Of a DNA stretch of 64,000 nt, positions 35,472 through 46,617 are shown in pieces. Position 1 is the first letter of the stretch. Every line of letters starts with the position of its first letter. The position numbers were made by a program, and so were the translations under genes. This DNA is from Macrophomina tecta (lineage: Eukaryota; Ascomycota; Dothideomycetes; Botryosphaeriales; Botryosphaeriaceae): positions 1,612,001-1,676,000 of the forward strand of contig JAKSGN010000007.1 in NCBI GenBank assembly GCA_024180945.1, read 5' to 3'. The notes below the pieces were generated by a model that was given only the letters and a program-made list of their open reading frames with translations, ran no database searches and was not told the DNA's origin.

Positions 35472-36686
35472 ATGAGGGGACTGCACAATCCATACATCTT
35501 CTTCTTCTCTGCTCTCATCCTGGCGCTGAGTCTCCTTGCTACGTTTTCCTCTCGCCTCACTCTCTTCTCCCGCCATCTGTCCACTCAGATCCCCAAATCA
35601 GCTCCGTTCTCCAACACCACCATGTCCTACGCCAAAGAGCTCCAGGTCGCCGAACTCGCCGTCCAGCGCGCCGTCCTCCTCACGAAGCGGGTCTTCCAGG
35701 AGAAGGCCAAGGGCACTGTTTCCAAGGATGACAAGTCTCCCGTCACCATCGGCGACTTCGGCGCCCAAGCCCTGATTATCAGCGCCATTCACGCGAACTT
35801 CCCGGACGACGAGATTGTCGGCGAGGAGGAGGCTACCACACTCAGGGAGAACGGCGAGCTGCGCTCGCAGATCTGGGAACTGGTTCAGAAGTCGAAGCTC
35901 AGCGACGACGCCTCCGAGAAGCTGCTGGGCGGCCCTCTGACAAGCGACATCGCTATGTGCGATTCCATCGACCTTGGCCGCAGTGCTGGCGGTCCCAAGG
36001 GCAGGATCTGGGCGTTAGACCCCATTGATGGCACCAAGGGCTTCCTGAGAGGCGGCCAGTATGCCGTCTGCTTGGCCCTGATGGTGGATGGCCAGGTCAA
36101 GGTCGGCGTCCTCGGCTGCCCTAACCTGCCCGTCGACGACTCTGCGCCCCTGGATGCCGGTATCGGCGAGGACCAGACTGGCGAAGGCCGCGGCGTGCTC
36201 TTCAGTGCTGTTGAGGGCCAGGGCGCCGTCTCTCGTCCGCTCAGCGAGGGTGCTCTCCAGCCTAGCCACCCCATCTCTATGAAGCCCATCACCGACATTA
36301 CTCAGGCCACCTTCTGCGAGAGTGTCGAAGCCGGCCACTCCTCGCACGGTGACCAGGCCCAGATTGCTCAGAAGCTGGGCATCACCAAGGACAGCGTCCG
36401 CATGGACTCCCAGGCCAAGTACGCATCGATTGCCCGCGGCGCCGGTGACATCTACCTCCGTCTGCCGGTCAAGAAAGGCTATGAAGAGAAGATCTGGGAC
36501 CATGCCGCTGGTGATCTCATCGTTAGAGAGGCCGGTGGGCAGGTCACGGATGCCAATGGCAAGAGGCTTGATTTCAGCATTGGCAGGACTTTGAGGGATA
36601 ACTCTGGCGTTGTCGCTGCGCCCAAGGCTGTTCACGACAAGGTGCTCAGCGTGGTCAAGGAGGTTCTTGCGGCAAAGGCTGCTTGA
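35472..36686 (+). CDS. HAL2: 3'(2'),5'-bisphosphate nucleotidase (HAL2/MET22)
   Basis: A single-exon gene of 404 residues from the ATG at 35472, or 354 from the better-context ATG at 35622 (CACCACCATGTCC). It hydrolyses 3'-phosphoadenosine 5'-phosphate to AMP, clearing a by-product of sulfate assimilation; the yeast enzyme is the target of lithium and sodium toxicity. Metal and catalytic motifs of the inositol-monophosphatase superfamily are all visible: a DDKSPVTIGDFGAQ opening, EIVGEEEA, WALDPIDGTKGFLRGGQYA and KIWDHAAGDLIVREAGG. From the second ATG the length matches yeast Hal2 (357 residues). The 50-residue extension has a hydrophobic segment and then SRLTLFSRHLSTQI, which could be an organelle-targeting leader. 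It ends tail-to-tail with uL6m. Confidence 0.95.
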   Translation: MRGLHNPYIFFFSALILALSLLATFSSRLTLFSRHLSTQIPKSAPFSNTTMSYAKELQVAELAVQRAVLLTKRVFQEKAKGTVSKDDKSPVTIGDFGAQALIISAIHANFPDDEIVGEEEATTLRENGELRSQIWELVQKSKLSDDASEKLLGGPLTSDIAMCDSIDLGRSAGGPKGRIWALDPIDGTKGFLRGGQYAVCLALMVDGQVKVGVLGCPNLPVDDSAPLDAGIGEDQTGEGRGVLFSAVEGQGAVSRPLSEGALQPSHPISMKPITDITQATFCESVEAGHSSHGDQAQIAQKLGITKDSVRMDSQAKYASIARGAGDIYLRLPVKKGYEEKIWDHAAGDLIVREAGGQVTDANGKRLDFSIGRTLRDNSGVVAAPKAVHDKVLSVVKEVLAAKAA

Positions 36687-36817
36687 GCGAGTAAAAGTTT
36701 TGTGTTTGCCGGGATAGTGCCCGGCGTTTTTGGCCAAATTGAGCCAAAGATACCCTGTAAATATGAATAAAAGTACAAGACCTGTACAAGAGCCGCACAA
36801 CCGTTTCCTTCCATGCT

Positions 36818-37643
36818 TTATTTGATCTTCTTTGACTTCAGCTTGATCGTCTCGTCGTTGACGAATATACCCTTGCCCTTGTACGGCTCAGGTCTTCTCC
36901 ATGCCCGGATTTTTGCGGCGAACGACATGACCACTTCCTTATCTACACCCTCCAGCAGGATGCGAGTCGGCTGGGGGGTGCTTGCCTTCACGCCTTTCGG
37001 GATGCCCAACTCCACGGGATGCGAGAACCCGACCTTCAAGTTCACGAATTGTTGACCTTCGTACTCGGACTCCACGGTAGTTGCAGACTTTTCGATTGTC
37101 GCACGGTAACCTACGCCCACAAGGCGCAGGATCGCGGTATGCCCTTCTGAGACGCCGAGAATGTGGTTCTGCAGATATGCGCGAACGGTACCTTAAGGCC
37201 CAGCTCAATCAGCCAACATATTCCAGTAGACTTCGGCACTGAAACCTACCCCACATCTCGCGCTGCGTTCGCTCCTCCGCATTCAGCACCTTGACCGTAG
37301 GTGGCGCATTGGGCGTGTCCCGCACAATCTCCACGAACGACGGAACGGTGTAGGACATTTCGCCCAATGGGCCCTTCACACGCACGGTCGCGCCCTGCTC
37401 ATCTCTGCTCGACAACTTCCCTCCTCTGGACTTGACGGGGGGGATAATCTCGAATTGGACTTCCGGGGGTAGGGACAACGGCGCGCGACCAATCTTCGAC
37501 TGGCACGGGTTTGAGGTGCTGAAAGCGCGGCAAGCATGAGTCGGCGGGTATGCGGCGGTCTGGAGGGGTAATTGGCTCGGGGCAGAAGGCTTGAGGACTG
37601 CGCCCGCGCCCTGCAAGCAGCGCCGTCGTGCGGTTGAGAACAT
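36818..37643 (-). CDS. Mitochondrial ribosomal protein uL6m (L6 family)
   Basis: Exons on the minus strand are 37643-37250 and 37191-36818 (255 residues). The 58-nt intron starts GTAGGT and ends AAG, an unusual acceptor, but the frames join precisely at phase 1 (MWG|TVRAYLQNHILGV). The N-terminus MFSTARRRCLQGAGAVLK is a mitochondrial presequence. The L6 signature lies at the C-terminus: RLVGVGYRA, then VELGIPKGVKA, then RRPEPYKGKGIF, ending KLKSKKIK. L6 binds near the sarcin-ricin loop and factor-binding centre of the large subunit. An ATG further upstream at 37742 would add a leader but is less typical. It converges with HAL2 and diverges from the Kar5-like gene. Confidence 0.9.
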
Positions 37644-38180
37644 GGCGTGCGTGCTGGACAGGCGTCGGCCGCGGTGGTGCTCTGGTTCTTGCCCGTCGAG
37701 GATCGGAGGCTTGGCCGGAATCTTTGCCGACACCACGTGCATTGGCCACTTAGCGCGCCTCGAGCGCGGCGCCTACTCTTTTCGTCCGACGCGCGTCGAA
37801 TCTGCACTTTCCCTCCATGTTTGCCGCGCTTCGAGTCCGACTGATCTCTGAAGTATGCGGCAGGTGGCCGAGTTGTGAAGAGAAGCCCATCGCACTTCAA
37901 TTGGCACACGCCAACTGCGCAGCACTACTTCAACCCGCTTAACCACCCCGCCACCGCTCCATAACCGGAGCTGGCGCCAACGCGTCCGTTCCAGCCCAAC
38001 CTCACACCGACGCCAGATCCGACATCTCGTCGACAACGGGTGGCATTGTTCTTCTCCAAGCATATCCTTGCAGCACTAATTGCGTTCAGCGGAGTGCATC
38101 TGCTCCTCACAGCGACCCTCACATTTACCTCTTACCTTCGGCGCGTTCAGCCTCAGACATCACCTTGATTTACCACCAAC

Positions 38181-40054
38181 ATGCCTGGAGAGTCCTGCGT
38201 CAATGCTATTACATTGATGCTTTTCTTTGTCACTCTCTTGCCTTTGCTTGCCGTCGAAGCCACCTATTCTAGGACTGAAAATGGCCTTGCTAAATCCACG
38301 GACACCTTCGACCGCGAAGACCTGAGCGCCATGTTGCGTCGTGCCCCATTCCACGACGCTCGCGTCTTTGAGATCGCCAGAAAACACATCCAAGAAATTG
38401 AAACCTCACCCGCTTGCCACCAGCTCGCCACTTCCACGCTAATCAACTCATGCCAATCCTTCAGCTCCCTGCCCGGTAAGGATTCTGCACGCATTACGGA
38501 CAACTCCCTTGACGAAGTGAGGCAAGAATATGCTGCAAGGCTGGCCGTGTGTGAGCTGCAGGGTATCAAGTCCGGAATTCCTAGGGAGTGCGTCCCATTC
38601 CTTGCATCCCATGAGGCGTGCCCGAGAGCCTCACCCAGCGGATTCTTTCGCAAGAACCGCCCAGTCCTGTATGAACCCAGACGTGCCTGCTATCCAGAGT
38701 TCACGCCTGAACAGTTGAAGCAATGTGTCGACTCGCTTTTTGACCACGGACAACGCTGGACTAGCTACAGTAACGCGCAGACTAATGCCATAGTCATATG
38801 CCAGGCAAGCCGCGGCGCTGTCGAGAATGGTCAGTTATTCTCCCTCTGTCTGCTCATCAACTTCACCATGTTGCCTAATTTTCAATGCAGAGCAGCACCT
38901 TCACAAGCTGCAAGATGCTTTGCAGTCGCAGGCCAGAGTCTCCGAGACACTTTCACGTGCTGTTCAGGAAACGGAGGATCGTCTCGCGCAACACCACGAT
39001 TTCACCAAAGCAGTGCAACAATTTCAGCACGAGCTAGCCGCCCGCAATGAAGCTGCTTTGACTCAAGCCGACAGCATGGTCGCCAGGATTGTTGGCAGGA
39101 TTGACTCGACAGCTGAGGCTTTGCTTACTGCCCTTACCAATTCTCTCAATACAGCGGCGGACAAGACCATGAGCTTGACTCGCGTAAGCCTGACTCCCAT
39201 GTTGGCCACAGCTGCAACTGACGTAAGTAGAACATTGATACAGTCAATCATGGCGTGTACAAGACGCGTGTTGCCTTGCAAGAGCTTCACGAGGAAGCCG
39301 TGGTTCGTGAGGCACAGCGCGCAGCTTCGCAGGATTTGGCGTTGAAAGTTCATCAAGCTCTGTCATCGGATGTACAAGCTACGCTTGAACACCTTCGTGA
39401 TGTCACCGTGCTCGACCTCGCTGAACGTATCATAGAATTTGAGTCAACCATGGTACCGCTCATCGACTTCGAAACGAAAGGTCTTTAAGCTGACTCAAGT
39501 AGGTCGACTTTTTCGGCACTCAACAGCAGACCCTCCACGATCATTTCCACGAGGTATGTCATTGCTCTGGGGTCCTGTAATTGGTTTCTCACTATCAGCA
39601 GTACACACAGACTCAGAACCGAGTCATGCAAAGCCTGACCAGCCAGCACGAGATCATTGAGGAACACAATCAGAAGATCGCTAGTACAGACTTTGGCGGT
39701 CTGTCCGGCCACATCACAACTTACTCTGGACTTGCACTGTTCGTCATTATCCTCAGCTGGGCCAATCTGGTTCTGGGAGCTGCAGCGGCGGCCGGCATCA
39801 TGATTCACGGCCTGCTTCGGCCTATCTCCCTTTCAACCTTCTTTGCAGTAGCGACCATGACACCATCACGAGCAACCCCACAGGTCATCCATTGGCTGGC
39901 GCCCATTCTTGCAATCATCATGATGATCCTTCTTATCGTCGCTGCCCTTCTTGGCATCGCAACCCTCGTTCGCAACTTAGTAATCTCGCGAAACTACTTC
40001 GGCACAGCGCTCGATCTCGAAATCAAGAGAGAGCCTGCTGCTTATGACGCGTAA
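38181..40054 (+). CDS. Kar5/Tht1-like nuclear membrane fusion protein
   Basis: Five exons: 38181-38829, 38891-39222, 39264-39452, 39503-39553 and 39599-40054 (558 residues). Phases fit throughout; the second intron is only 41 nt and ends AAG, so that junction is less certain. An N-terminal signal peptide (NAITLMLFFVTLLPLLAVEA) precedes a Cys-rich domain (residues ~70-210; SPACHQLATSTLINSCQSF, then LAVCELQ..IPRECVPF, QLKQCVDSL). A long coiled-coil region follows (QHLHKLQDALQSQARVSETLSRAVQETEDRL), and two C-terminal transmembrane helices lie at about residues 451-473 and 506-530. This order is that of the Kar5/Tht1/Brambleberry family, which resides in the nuclear envelope/ER and is required for nuclear fusion after mating. 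Identification is by architecture and cysteine spacing. Confidence 0.82.
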
Positions 40055-42378
40055 GCGGCCAGCTTCAAAATTAGTACAGATCTATTCAAACTGGCCATTG
40101 CAAGACACGCTCGCTCATTCGCCACCGCCAGTGCGAGAACTTTTCTCTCAACAAAACTGGCCCGTTCGGTTACAGTCGCATTTAGGTTTATTTTATTGGC
40201 ATTTCTGTTAGGGCGGGTGCTCATCTTCCGGCACAGAAGCTACAGAGAACAAAACATAGTTTGGCATGCAAGTACTACATCGGGGTCGGACTTTACTCTC
40301 CGGGATAGGAGTTTTTGACTTTGAACTTAACGTTCAGGACCATCGCTTCGGAGGGTTACTTAAAACAGGCTCATAACATGCATACATATCTCCACGTACG
40401 ATGCAATGGGATGCAGTTTCACGTCAGAAGCAACCATAGATAATCTTATTGTCGAAGGCAATTTGCTACAACCCCCGGCCTCTCTCGCGCGCTCCACGCA
40501 TTAGCCTCCTTTTCCCACCTTGGAGGTTGGCAAACCATTGGCCAGAGCTTTTACAATGCCCGAGAGCGGCGGTGGCCTATTTTTTTTTTTTTTAAAAAAA
40601 AAAAAAAATGCCAAGGTGGTGGCATGGGATGGCCATGCATGGCCGTCCAAGTAGCATGTAATCACTAAAAGGAGTAACTTCATGACCTGATGTACTCGCT
40701 AGTACTGTAAACACCCGGGAGTTTGTGAGGAGCTTTTTAAAAAAGATGCTCATGGAATGGATAAAAAGGAAGATAGAAATTTTCCCATGTCATACCGCCG
40801 TAGCCGTGCATGTCATCGGGTGGTCTGGGGTAAACTAAAAAGAAAAAAAATAAAAATAAAAAAAGCGCTGTATCATAAGATATTTAAGTGATTACACACT
40901 GAATGAGCTTATGCTGAGCACTGGCTATGGACATGTGTGGGAGTGGCAATGGGTCACAGGTGCTCAAAATCAAGCAGCCATGTGTTCAAAAACAAACTTT
41001 GCTGCTCATTTTTTTTTTTTTTTTTTTTTGAAAAAATAGTTGAAGCGCAAAACATGGACTTTCATCTCCTTTTCCTCCTTATCAAGGGATCCTGGACTGG
41101 TCCGACCTTACCCCGAACCTCGAATACCCATTTACTTTCGCTGATGCTTAGGCTGCCGCTTGGGCCGGCGTAGTCTATGTTTTCCTCACCCTAAGCACGT
41201 AGAATACACTTCCGCTCATGAATACTTAGCCCTGCTAGTAATAAATTGAAGATCAGTGATGCTGTATTAATATGAAACCGATACTGGGTAATCGGAAGGA
41301 ATGGGCAGCAGAAAAGTATACTCTTCGCGGAACTCAAGAAGACCGCAGCAGTTCAGCCCTTAAACTGGGACACCACGAGCCCGAAAAAGGATGAATATGA
41401 GTAGTAAGCTTCTCTTTCCTCAAGGTTGCAATGAAGTGATCAGGCGTGTCCGCTACAAGAAGTATTCGGCGTAAAGTAGGTATTCTAACCATTATCCGGA
41501 GGCAGGCACGTGTGAGGTATAGCCACTGGCGTCATGGATACGCTGCAACTTGCTCCACATGTGCCTTGAAGAGGGCATCTGGCACCTGAAGGTTCGAAGG
41601 AGCTGCTCTTCGAGAGTTTCTGTAGGTTAGCTTCAGCTCTATCTCTATGTAAAGCTTAAGAAATCTATGGTACGGATAACATTAGGCCCAACACCGCAAT
41701 GGCCCATTATATGTGTGCTTGCGGCAGAAAGCAAGGCACAGTGATAGGATATCGGTGGCCAAGGGCCAGGCTTGATCGGACGGCCGCAAGAACTTGGATT
41801 TGTAAAGCTATCAATCATCACTGGTAACTGATATATATTAATAAAGCTCTGTTGCATTAGCGATAGCCGGAGCATTAACCCGCACATCCGGGTCAAGCAC
41901 CCACTAGTAATATACTGTAGAGGGGAGATTTAGGTTTACCATAAAGCGCATTATGTAGATGGTAACTTTCACAGCTGAGACATTGACAAGTACAGGAGGG
42001 GCTCCGGGATATCCAATTGTAGTCCGTGTCTCGTGCTGAAATGTGAAGAGACAGATCATGGCGTATTGGTCTCTTGTATTCGGTCAGGCGCTCGGTTGAG
42101 CATGTTCAGCACCGGAACGTGCTGTGAGTCCAGCAGACTATATTTCAAGAGATCTTGGGTCTAATTATGCCACTCACTCAAACTGCATTGCGCTTGAATT
42201 CAAAATGCAACAATCCCACCGCACCTGCCTGGCCTGTGGGAAAGTTGGGATGTCAAGTCCCCCGGCTTTTTCTCCCATGACAGGCTATGCAAATGACTTC
42301 ATCGGCCAAGGTGTCCCTGAATTGCGCAAAGATGCTGTTAATCCACTACCCGACACGACGGGGACCTCCTCCATCACC
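40055..42378. other. AT-rich intergenic interval with homopolymer tracts
   Basis: About 2.3 kb without a gene, more AT-rich than its surroundings. It contains a T14-A15 palindrome (40580-40608), an A-rich stretch near 40840-40864 and a T-tract of about 22 nt near 41010-41030. Decayed mobile-element sequence is possible, but no terminal repeats or transposase relic are visible. Confidence 0.5.
40580..40608. repeat. T14-A15 palindrome
   Basis: Fourteen T directly followed by fifteen A, a perfect hairpin-forming palindrome. A 9-nt inverted pair (CCACCTTGG at 40515-40523, CCAAGGTGG at 40611-40619) flanks it, and the palindrome GGCCATGCATGGCC follows near 40630-40643. Confidence 0.85.
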
Positions 42379-43782
42379 TTACCATACCTCCCTCCCATCT
42401 TCATCCGCAAATACCGCCACCCTCTCCCTCCCCTCCTCGTCCACCCACGCCCTAAACATTCCCCCGCAATTCAAATCGTATCCGACCCAGCTCTCGCTCC
42501 CGACCAACTCGATTCCAATTATCCCTCCCTCGCCCTCGCCCGTCACTTTCCACCTATCACCCGCGCTGCGCTGCAGCTCCCCTCCCGGGCCGGCGACCAG
42601 CGCGAGCGAGGACGACAGCGCGGCGTTGGGCGTTGTGAAGCGCGAGTGCGCGGCGGCAGTGCGCGCGGCGCAGACGCGCAGGAAGGAGTCGCCGTTGCCG
42701 GTGCCAGAGAGGCCGATGGCGTGACGGAGGGGCCGGTGCGGTTTCTCGTCGGCGGGGGTGGCGGCGCCGGCAGAAGAGGGGGTGCTGGTGGTGCTGGAAA
42801 GGGAGGGAAGGCAGTCGGAAAGCACGCCGGCAATGTCGCCGCGGGAGAGCTTATCGAGCGGGGTGCGGGGCGAGGAGGGGGCGTAGGGCATGGTGTTGGA
42901 TGTGGGGGAGGCAGCGGAGGCGGCGGTGGCAGATTGCGAGAAGCCCTCGAGCCACTCCTCCGCCCAGTAGCCCGCGCCCAGCGTGGGCGTGTCGCCGATG
43001 CGGCCAGGCAGCTTGTTGGTCAGGCCGCCGGTCGAGGTGGCGGCGCAGATGGTGCCGGCCGCATCGAGGACGACGGCGCCGACGGTGCCTTGCGGGAGAT
43101 ACTCCTTGCCGTCCCAGCTGGGGTCGTTCGGGTTCTCGAGTCTCTTCGTCGGGGCGGCGTCGGCCAGAGTGACCGTGTCCTCGCTGACGACGGCGCCGGC
43201 GCCGCGCTCGAGGCCTTTCGTGTGCTCGTCCCAGCGGCGCTGGGTGAAGAAGTAGGATGGATCGACGAGCTCGAGGCCCCAGTCTTTGGCCAGCGATTCG
43301 ACGTAGTCGCCAGCCAGCTGCACGTGGTGCTGGGCGCCGCCGCCCGAGACGCTGTCGCCCCGCAGCAGCATCTCGCGGGCGAGTTTGATGGGGTTCTTGA
43401 CGTGGCGGAGCAGCATGCAGCCGGTGCCGCGCTTGTGGTGGCCGGAGGAGACCATGACGGAGGCCTCGAGCTCGTTGGTGCCGGCGCGCGTGAAGACGGC
43501 GCCGCGGCCGGCGTTGAAGCTGGGTTACATCAGGATTCTGGTACGGCGTCGAGGGAGGGGGACAGACAGGGGGTCATCTTCGAAGAGAGAGACGGCGTAG
43601 GTAGCGACGTTGAGAGCGGTGGCATTGGGTTTGGCCAGCTCGGCGGAGGCGAGGCGGAGAATGCGTTGCAGCGAGGAGCGGTAGTTGGAGTACGAGTCGG
43701 CGGGGACGTTGGCGCGGGAGATGTTGCCGGCGCCGCCGTGGATGATGATGCGAGGCTTGATGACGGGGTCTGACGTTGCCAT
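42379..43782 (-). CDS. Threonine-type (Ntn) asparaginase / isoaspartyl peptidase family
   Basis: Exons on the minus strand are 43782-43568 and 43519-42379 (451 residues). The intron (GTCTGT...CCCAG, 49 nt) joins at phase 2, restoring the family sequence EDDPL|FNAGRGAVFTRAG. An IIIHGGAGNI segment near the N-terminus, GHHKRGTGCMLLRHVKNPI, and the autoprocessing/nucleophile site QGTVGAVVLD (Thr at about residue 217) are visible, followed by TSTGGLTNKLPGRIGDTP, the substrate-binding stretch. In this family the precursor cleaves itself before Thr, which becomes the catalytic nucleophile; substrates include L-asparagine, isoaspartyl dipeptides and glycosylasparagine. A Ser/Pro/Thr-rich insert at residues ~275-330 is typical of fungal copies. 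There is no obvious signal peptide, so it is probably cytosolic. A long antisense frame on the plus strand is a shadow. Confidence 0.92.
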
Positions 43783-44704
43783 TTTGGGCGAAGAAGAGCT
43801 GGGACTGAGAGTGTGGGAAGAAATGGAGGAGATGTCAAGAATAAAGCTGTCTATACGGCGTAAAGTGGGGGTTGAGGGAGGCCGTCTGTTCCAAGCTCTT
43901 GCAGGTAACAGGAGGAAAAGCAGAGAGGGGTATTGTGGATGGTGCGATGGAAAGCCCAGCACATGGTGTATATATGGCCCGAGATGGATGAGGTTCGGAT
44001 GGTAATGGGCCCACGCCTATCTCCATCCCGGCCGTGGTCGCGTCGGAGTTGGGCGTGGGGGAAGAAGTCGCGGCCACGCGAGCGCGCTCCCCCTTCGCGT
44101 TTTTAAAACTCAAAATTGCGCCAACCCGGTCCATCGACTTCCATCGCCTACGACCTCCGGACTTTCGCAGGACGCCCCAGTGCCAGCATGACGCGAACCT
44201 ACACGACCAACTCTCATATGTCGCTTCCGAGCCAGCTTCGAACGGCTGCGGTCACCTTTGTCTGCATGGCGGATGACGCGTGGCTTCAGCACAGCTGGGG
44301 GGGGGGGGGTTTCTAGTGCGCGCATAGTCGCGATGGAACCGAGATGGTGCTGAGAGTTTGGCAACGATGCGGCCATGACAGTTTCGTTGTCGACCAACAT
44401 CGGGATGGCGGAAGGTCGAGCGACCGCACTGACGAATTCCCATCTGCCAACCCATAATGGGGAATCCGCTCCGCTCCTGCAACGGCTTTTGCAAAGCTGT
44501 CTGCATCTATCAGCAGTTCCCTGAGAGCCCTCCGAGAGTAGTCACCACGTCAATGCCGATGCAGACTGAGGCACTTTTCCCGCTCATATCAAAGCCCTGG
44601 GCAGCCTACTCTTTCTTTTGGACACTTATCTGGCTACGTCGAGCTCACCAGATTCATGTGCGTGACAACCAAAGACAACAGCTGCGTTGGGCTATCTAGA
44701 TACA
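43783..44704. other. Intergenic; G14 tract
   Basis: About 0.9 kb between the asparaginase start and the FAD oxidase stop. It carries a run of about 14 G near 44297-44310. No gene is supported. Confidence 0.5.
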
Positions 44705-46275
44705 TCACAGCGTGGCGCCCATGCCCACTTCCCTCAAGTCCTTGACCCGATCGCCAGGCCGAGAGTCATCATGCCCCCAGGGCCTGTTGTGCCACCTCCA
44801 TTCCGGTCTGAGGCCTCTTTCTTTTCCCTCGAATGCGTCGGCAATGTAGCTTCCGATGGTCGGAAGGAATTTGAACGCGTGTCCCGAGTCACCAGTCGCC
44901 AGCAGAAATTCCTTGCCGGCGTACTTGGGATGGTAGTCGAGGAGGAAATGTCGATCAGCCGTATCCTACAAGCTTGTCAGTGCATCGACGCCGAGATGGA
45001 GAGCCGCTACCGACCGTGCACCAGCAGATAGAAGTTCCATGGAGCTTTCGGCCAGAGAACTGAGGGATCACCGCATCTATCAACTTGTTGATGCCATCGA
45101 TGGCCTCCTGCGGAATGCCCTCGCCCGGATGCTCGCTCGCGTAGTACGGTATTGAGTACTTGACCGTCTTATCGCCGTCCTTGTACTCGCCAACCTGGTA
45201 CTGGTATCCTTGAAACTCGTTGCAAACCTTGATCCACCGCGTCTCCGGGTCCGGCTCGAAGAAGAACCCAAGCTCGCGGTTGTCGACCACTGGGCAGTTC
45301 TTGAATTGCGCCAGCTCCTCGTCCGTCACCTCGATATGGCCGAGAGTCCAGCATTTCGACCAGAGGTGAGGGCCCAGTTCCGGAAGTATACCTGGTGATG
45401 CGGCTCCAGTACAGAGTATGTACTTCGATGCGCTATGGATCTTGCCGGAAGCAACTCTGATCCCCTTTACCTCACCACCCTCTTCTTCGACGCCCACCAT
45501 TTGCCCGTCGGGTCCGCCAATGAACTTGACACCCATTTTCTTGGCCTTGGCAAAGTATTAGTATGCACCACTGAATCGGCAGCATGCGTCCCGACTTACT
45601 TCATTCCCAACCTTTTCCAATGCTTTCCTGGCGTGAGCCCACCCTGCTTGAGGATTCCAGAATCCCTTCCATTCCGCAATACCTTTCGCGGCGGCAAGCT
45701 GTGGCACGTGCTTGACGATGTCCTCTTTGCTCTCAACAAACTCCACCCCCTCCGCTTGTCCTCTGTCGACGAGGTTCTGATATGCTTGGCGCAGCCTTTT
45801 CGCAGCCTCAGGGTCTCCGCTTGTGGTCACAAGCCAGCCTTGGCGGAAGCTTAGCACGCCTCCCAATGCTTAGGTCCTTGTGGGCAACGACTCACCGGTT
45901 TCATGGAAGATGCCATCAAACAACGACTGCCGCCACGCCTGGATGGCTTCGATGGCTGCACGCTTCAGTCAGTGGCGGATTACCGGATTTGGCAGGGTCA
46001 GTGCGCCCGACGCACCCATCTCCGAATATAGCGGCTCATCATACTCGGTGCGGATAATCTTGTTCAAGTCATAGGCAGCGCTGTCAACCGAGGGAAAGGG
46101 GTTCTTGTCGATGCAGGTGATGTTCGAGTAGCCTCTTTTGGCCAGATGATAGGCGGTTGAGGCGCCGAAGGTGCCGCTGGCATTGCGAATCGACGTCAGC
46201 CATCAACCGTGCCAAACATGGGTCAGAGCGATGACTGGGGCCGCACCTGCCGATGATAAGCACGGGAGAATCCAT
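44705..46275 (-). CDS. FAD-dependent amine oxidase (fructosyl amino acid / saccharopine-pipecolate oxidase-like)
   Basis: Six exons on the minus strand: 46275-46247, 46176-46016, 45955-45896, 45859-45600, 45545-45015 and 44965-44705 (433 residues). All phases agree; the third intron is only 36 nt and ends GAG, so it needs checking. MDSPVLIIGSGTFGASTAYHL is the Rossmann FAD-binding motif (GxGxxG). Near the C-terminus ICWCTDTADRHFLLD (Cys344/Cys346) matches the monomeric sarcosine oxidase/fructosyl amine oxidase segment whose Cys holds FAD covalently. It is followed by FLLATGDSGHAFKFLPTIG, the second FAD-contact block. The substrate cannot be fixed from sequence; candidates are glycated amino acids, saccharopine/pipecolate and N-methyl amino acids. 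There is no signal peptide and the C-terminus (GMGATL) is not a clear peroxisomal PTS1. It is divergent from the OPT transporter across 342 bp. Confidence 0.9.
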
Positions 46276-46617
46276 TATTCGTTGCGGCTGAATTATCTCT
46301 GCGACTTGTCGAGGGTTGGCTGGGCTCGGGTTCTTATGTGGCGAGGGGACGGAATGGCGATGGCACGACTTTTGGCCTGTCGCTTGGACCTTCTGTGCCG
46401 GGTGGACCTTCGAACCCCCCGCGCGCTTTGACTCGGACGCTTGCTTCCTCAACCCCAATCCCCGCAATGCACTTTAGCCAAAGATAAACAGAGATAGGGC
46501 TCGTGTCCCGAGGCTCCTATCAAACCTAAAGTCGCCGCCTCTATAAGAGAAGCTTGCTCGCCCAGTCATGGAGTTGCTCCCGCCCACACCGCAGCCCAAG
46601 CTCGCCTCTGCTGCATC
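46276..46617. promoter_or_regulatory. Divergent promoter between FAD oxidase and OPT transporter
   Basis: 342 bp separate the two divergent start codons. A TATAAGAGA-like element (near 46540-46550) lies at a suitable distance upstream of the OPT gene. Co-regulation is inferred from the arrangement only. Confidence 0.45.

Noticed and set aside
40935..41031. Possible SINE: A/B-box-like words followed by a T22 tract
   Set aside because: The A-box (TGGCAATGGG) and B-box (TGTTCAAAAAC) matches are poor, no target-site duplication was found, and no second copy occurs in the window.
42124..43773. 549-codon plus-strand ORF over the asparaginase
   Set aside because: It is antisense to a clear asparaginase with all catalytic motifs. 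The translated sequence is Gly/Ala/Arg-rich with no domain, typical of a shadow frame in GC-rich DNA.
46391..46430. TTCGAA within a G-rich stretch resembling a tRNA T-arm on the minus strand
   Set aside because: The flanking bases cannot form the T-stem, and no acceptor stem or A box is present.
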